From positions 1 to 5,631 of the forward strand of contig JAUWBL010000083.1 of NCBI GenBank assembly GCA_030601715.1: DNA of 5,631 nucleotides, given 5' to 3'. Each line of letters opens with the position of its first letter. Position 1 is the stretch's first letter. Under the pieces are notes generated by a model. It searched no databases. It worked only from the letters and a program-made list of their open reading frames with translations, and was not told the origin of the DNA. Source of the DNA: Candidatus Geothermarchaeota archaeon (GTDB lineage Archaea > Thermoproteota > Nitrososphaeria > Geothermarchaeales > JAUWBL01). Both the position numbers and the translations under genes were made by a program. Positions 4,981 through 5,631 of this stretch are shown here, piece by piece.

Positions 4981-5631
4981 TCACTCTCCGCGCAGGGCCT
5001 TTGCTAGGAAAACCTCACACCCAATCCGGGAAAAGACGGTTTCGATGGAGTCGGTTCCAACCACATCTCGATAGCCCGACGACAGAAGCCTCCGTCCTGC
5101 ATCCTCCAGCAAGAGAAGGTGGGTCGCCACCGCCACCAGGTCCCTAACGCCAGCCTTCCTCAGCAGCTGTGAGGCCAACACCATCGTCCCCCCAGTGCTG
5201 ATAATGTCATCCAGGACGAGGGCACTAGAATAGCCCCTGTTGAGCTCAGAAGGGAGGACGCCCGAGACTTCCCCTGTATCGCGGTCTCTCCGCTTCTCGA
5301 TGTGGACGCAGTCGAGACCGACCTCCTTCGCAGTGGCCTTTGCCCTCTCGATGCCTCCCTTGTCGGGGGCCACGAGGAGAGTGTCTGAGCCCGCCAACGG
5401 GCCATCAAGGATCTTCCTCGTCAGCTCCACTGATGCCGAAACCTCGACGAAGTCGAACGGTGCAGCATTTCTCAGGGACTCCGGGCAGTGGGTGTCGATC
5501 GTGACCAGCCTCTGAATCGAGAAAAGATGGAACAGCCTCAGAAGCATCTTGAGAGAGATAGCTTCCCCCTCCAAGAACCTCTTGTCCTGACGAACATAGG
5601 GGAGATAGGGAACCGCCAGAGTCAGGTTGGC
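4981..5631 (-). CDS. prs: ribose-phosphate pyrophosphokinase (PRPP synthase), partial, N-terminus outside window
   Basis: The minus-strand frame is open from the right edge to a TGA at 4981, giving 216 visible residues; archaeal enzymes are near 285-290, so roughly 70 N-terminal residues are missing. An apparent TTG start at 5574 is internal, because the frame reads through it from PYLPYVRQDKRF, an ATP-binding signature (visible residues 8-19). Further motifs are TIDTH with the metal-site histidine (48), VAPDKGG (87-93), the catalytic flexible loop EKRRDRD (112-118), and the PRPP-binding loop VLDDIISTGGT (139-149). The enzyme transfers pyrophosphate from ATP or ADP to ribose 5-phosphate, making PRPP for purine, pyrimidine, histidine and tryptophan synthesis in the cytoplasm. 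The length and the motif details suggest the archaeal class III-like type. trmG10 follows 244 nt downstream on the same strand. Confidence 0.95.
   Translation of the reverse strand, partial: ANLTLAVPYLPYVRQDKRFLEGEAISLKMLLRLFHLFSIQRLVTIDTHCPESLRNAAPFDFVEVSASVELTRKILDGPLAGSDTLLVAPDKGGIERAKATAKEVGLDCVHIEKRRDRDTGEVSGVLPSELNRGYSSALVLDDIISTGGTMVLASQLLRKAGVRDLVAVATHLLLLEDAGRRLLSSGYRDVVGTDSIETVFSRIGCEVFLAKALRGE

Noticed and set aside
5572..5574. TTG as the start of prs
   Set aside because: The frame continues upstream to the window edge and encodes the PRPP synthase RQDKRF signature, so this codon is an internal leucine.

Overview
The window looks archaeal. The evidence is gene content: an UPF0200/UPF0201 pair, a Trm-G10-type tRNA dimethyltransferase, a ThpR-type RNA phosphodiesterase, a short RNase Z and a class III-like PRPP synthase. 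TATA-like boxes sit about 35 to 50 nt before several starts, and GTG and TTG start codons are used. The DNA is moderately GC-rich. Lineage cannot be fixed from this alone; a TACK/Thermoproteota-type archaeon such as a Nitrososphaeria or Bathyarchaeia relative is a guess from gene content.

Layout, left to right. (1) The 5' end of thpR on the minus strand, cut by the window edge, behind a compact alternating palindrome at 152-174. (2) A zinc-binding-lobe medium-chain dehydrogenase on the minus strand at 237-1268. (3) A divergent pair on the plus strand, overlapping and probably co-translated: an UPF0200 P-loop kinase-like protein (1379-1954) and an UPF0201 dsRBD-fold RNA-binding protein (1944-2375). 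(4) Ribonuclease Z on the minus strand (2465-3367), convergent with the pair. (5) An unrecognised small protein of about 64 residues on the plus strand (3508-3702), divergent from rnz and overlapping by 4 nt, tail to tail, with (6) a tRNA m2G10/m2,2G10 methyltransferase on the minus strand (3699-4736). (7) A 244-nt, G-rich (plus strand) non-coding gap. (8) The C-terminal three quarters of PRPP synthase on the minus strand (4981-5631), running off the right edge.

Most genes concern RNA metabolism: tRNA 3'-end cleavage (rnz), tRNA position-10 methylation (trmG10), RNA 2',3'-cyclic phosphate chemistry (thpR) and a predicted RNA-binding protein (UPF0201). PRPP synthase supplies nucleotide precursors and UPF0200 looks like a nucleotide or small-molecule kinase. 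I see no mobile element, CRISPR array, tRNA, rRNA or defence system. It reads as ordinary housekeeping DNA; the least explained items are the UPF0200/UPF0201 pair, the 64-residue protein, the palindrome before thpR, and the G-rich gap before trmG10.
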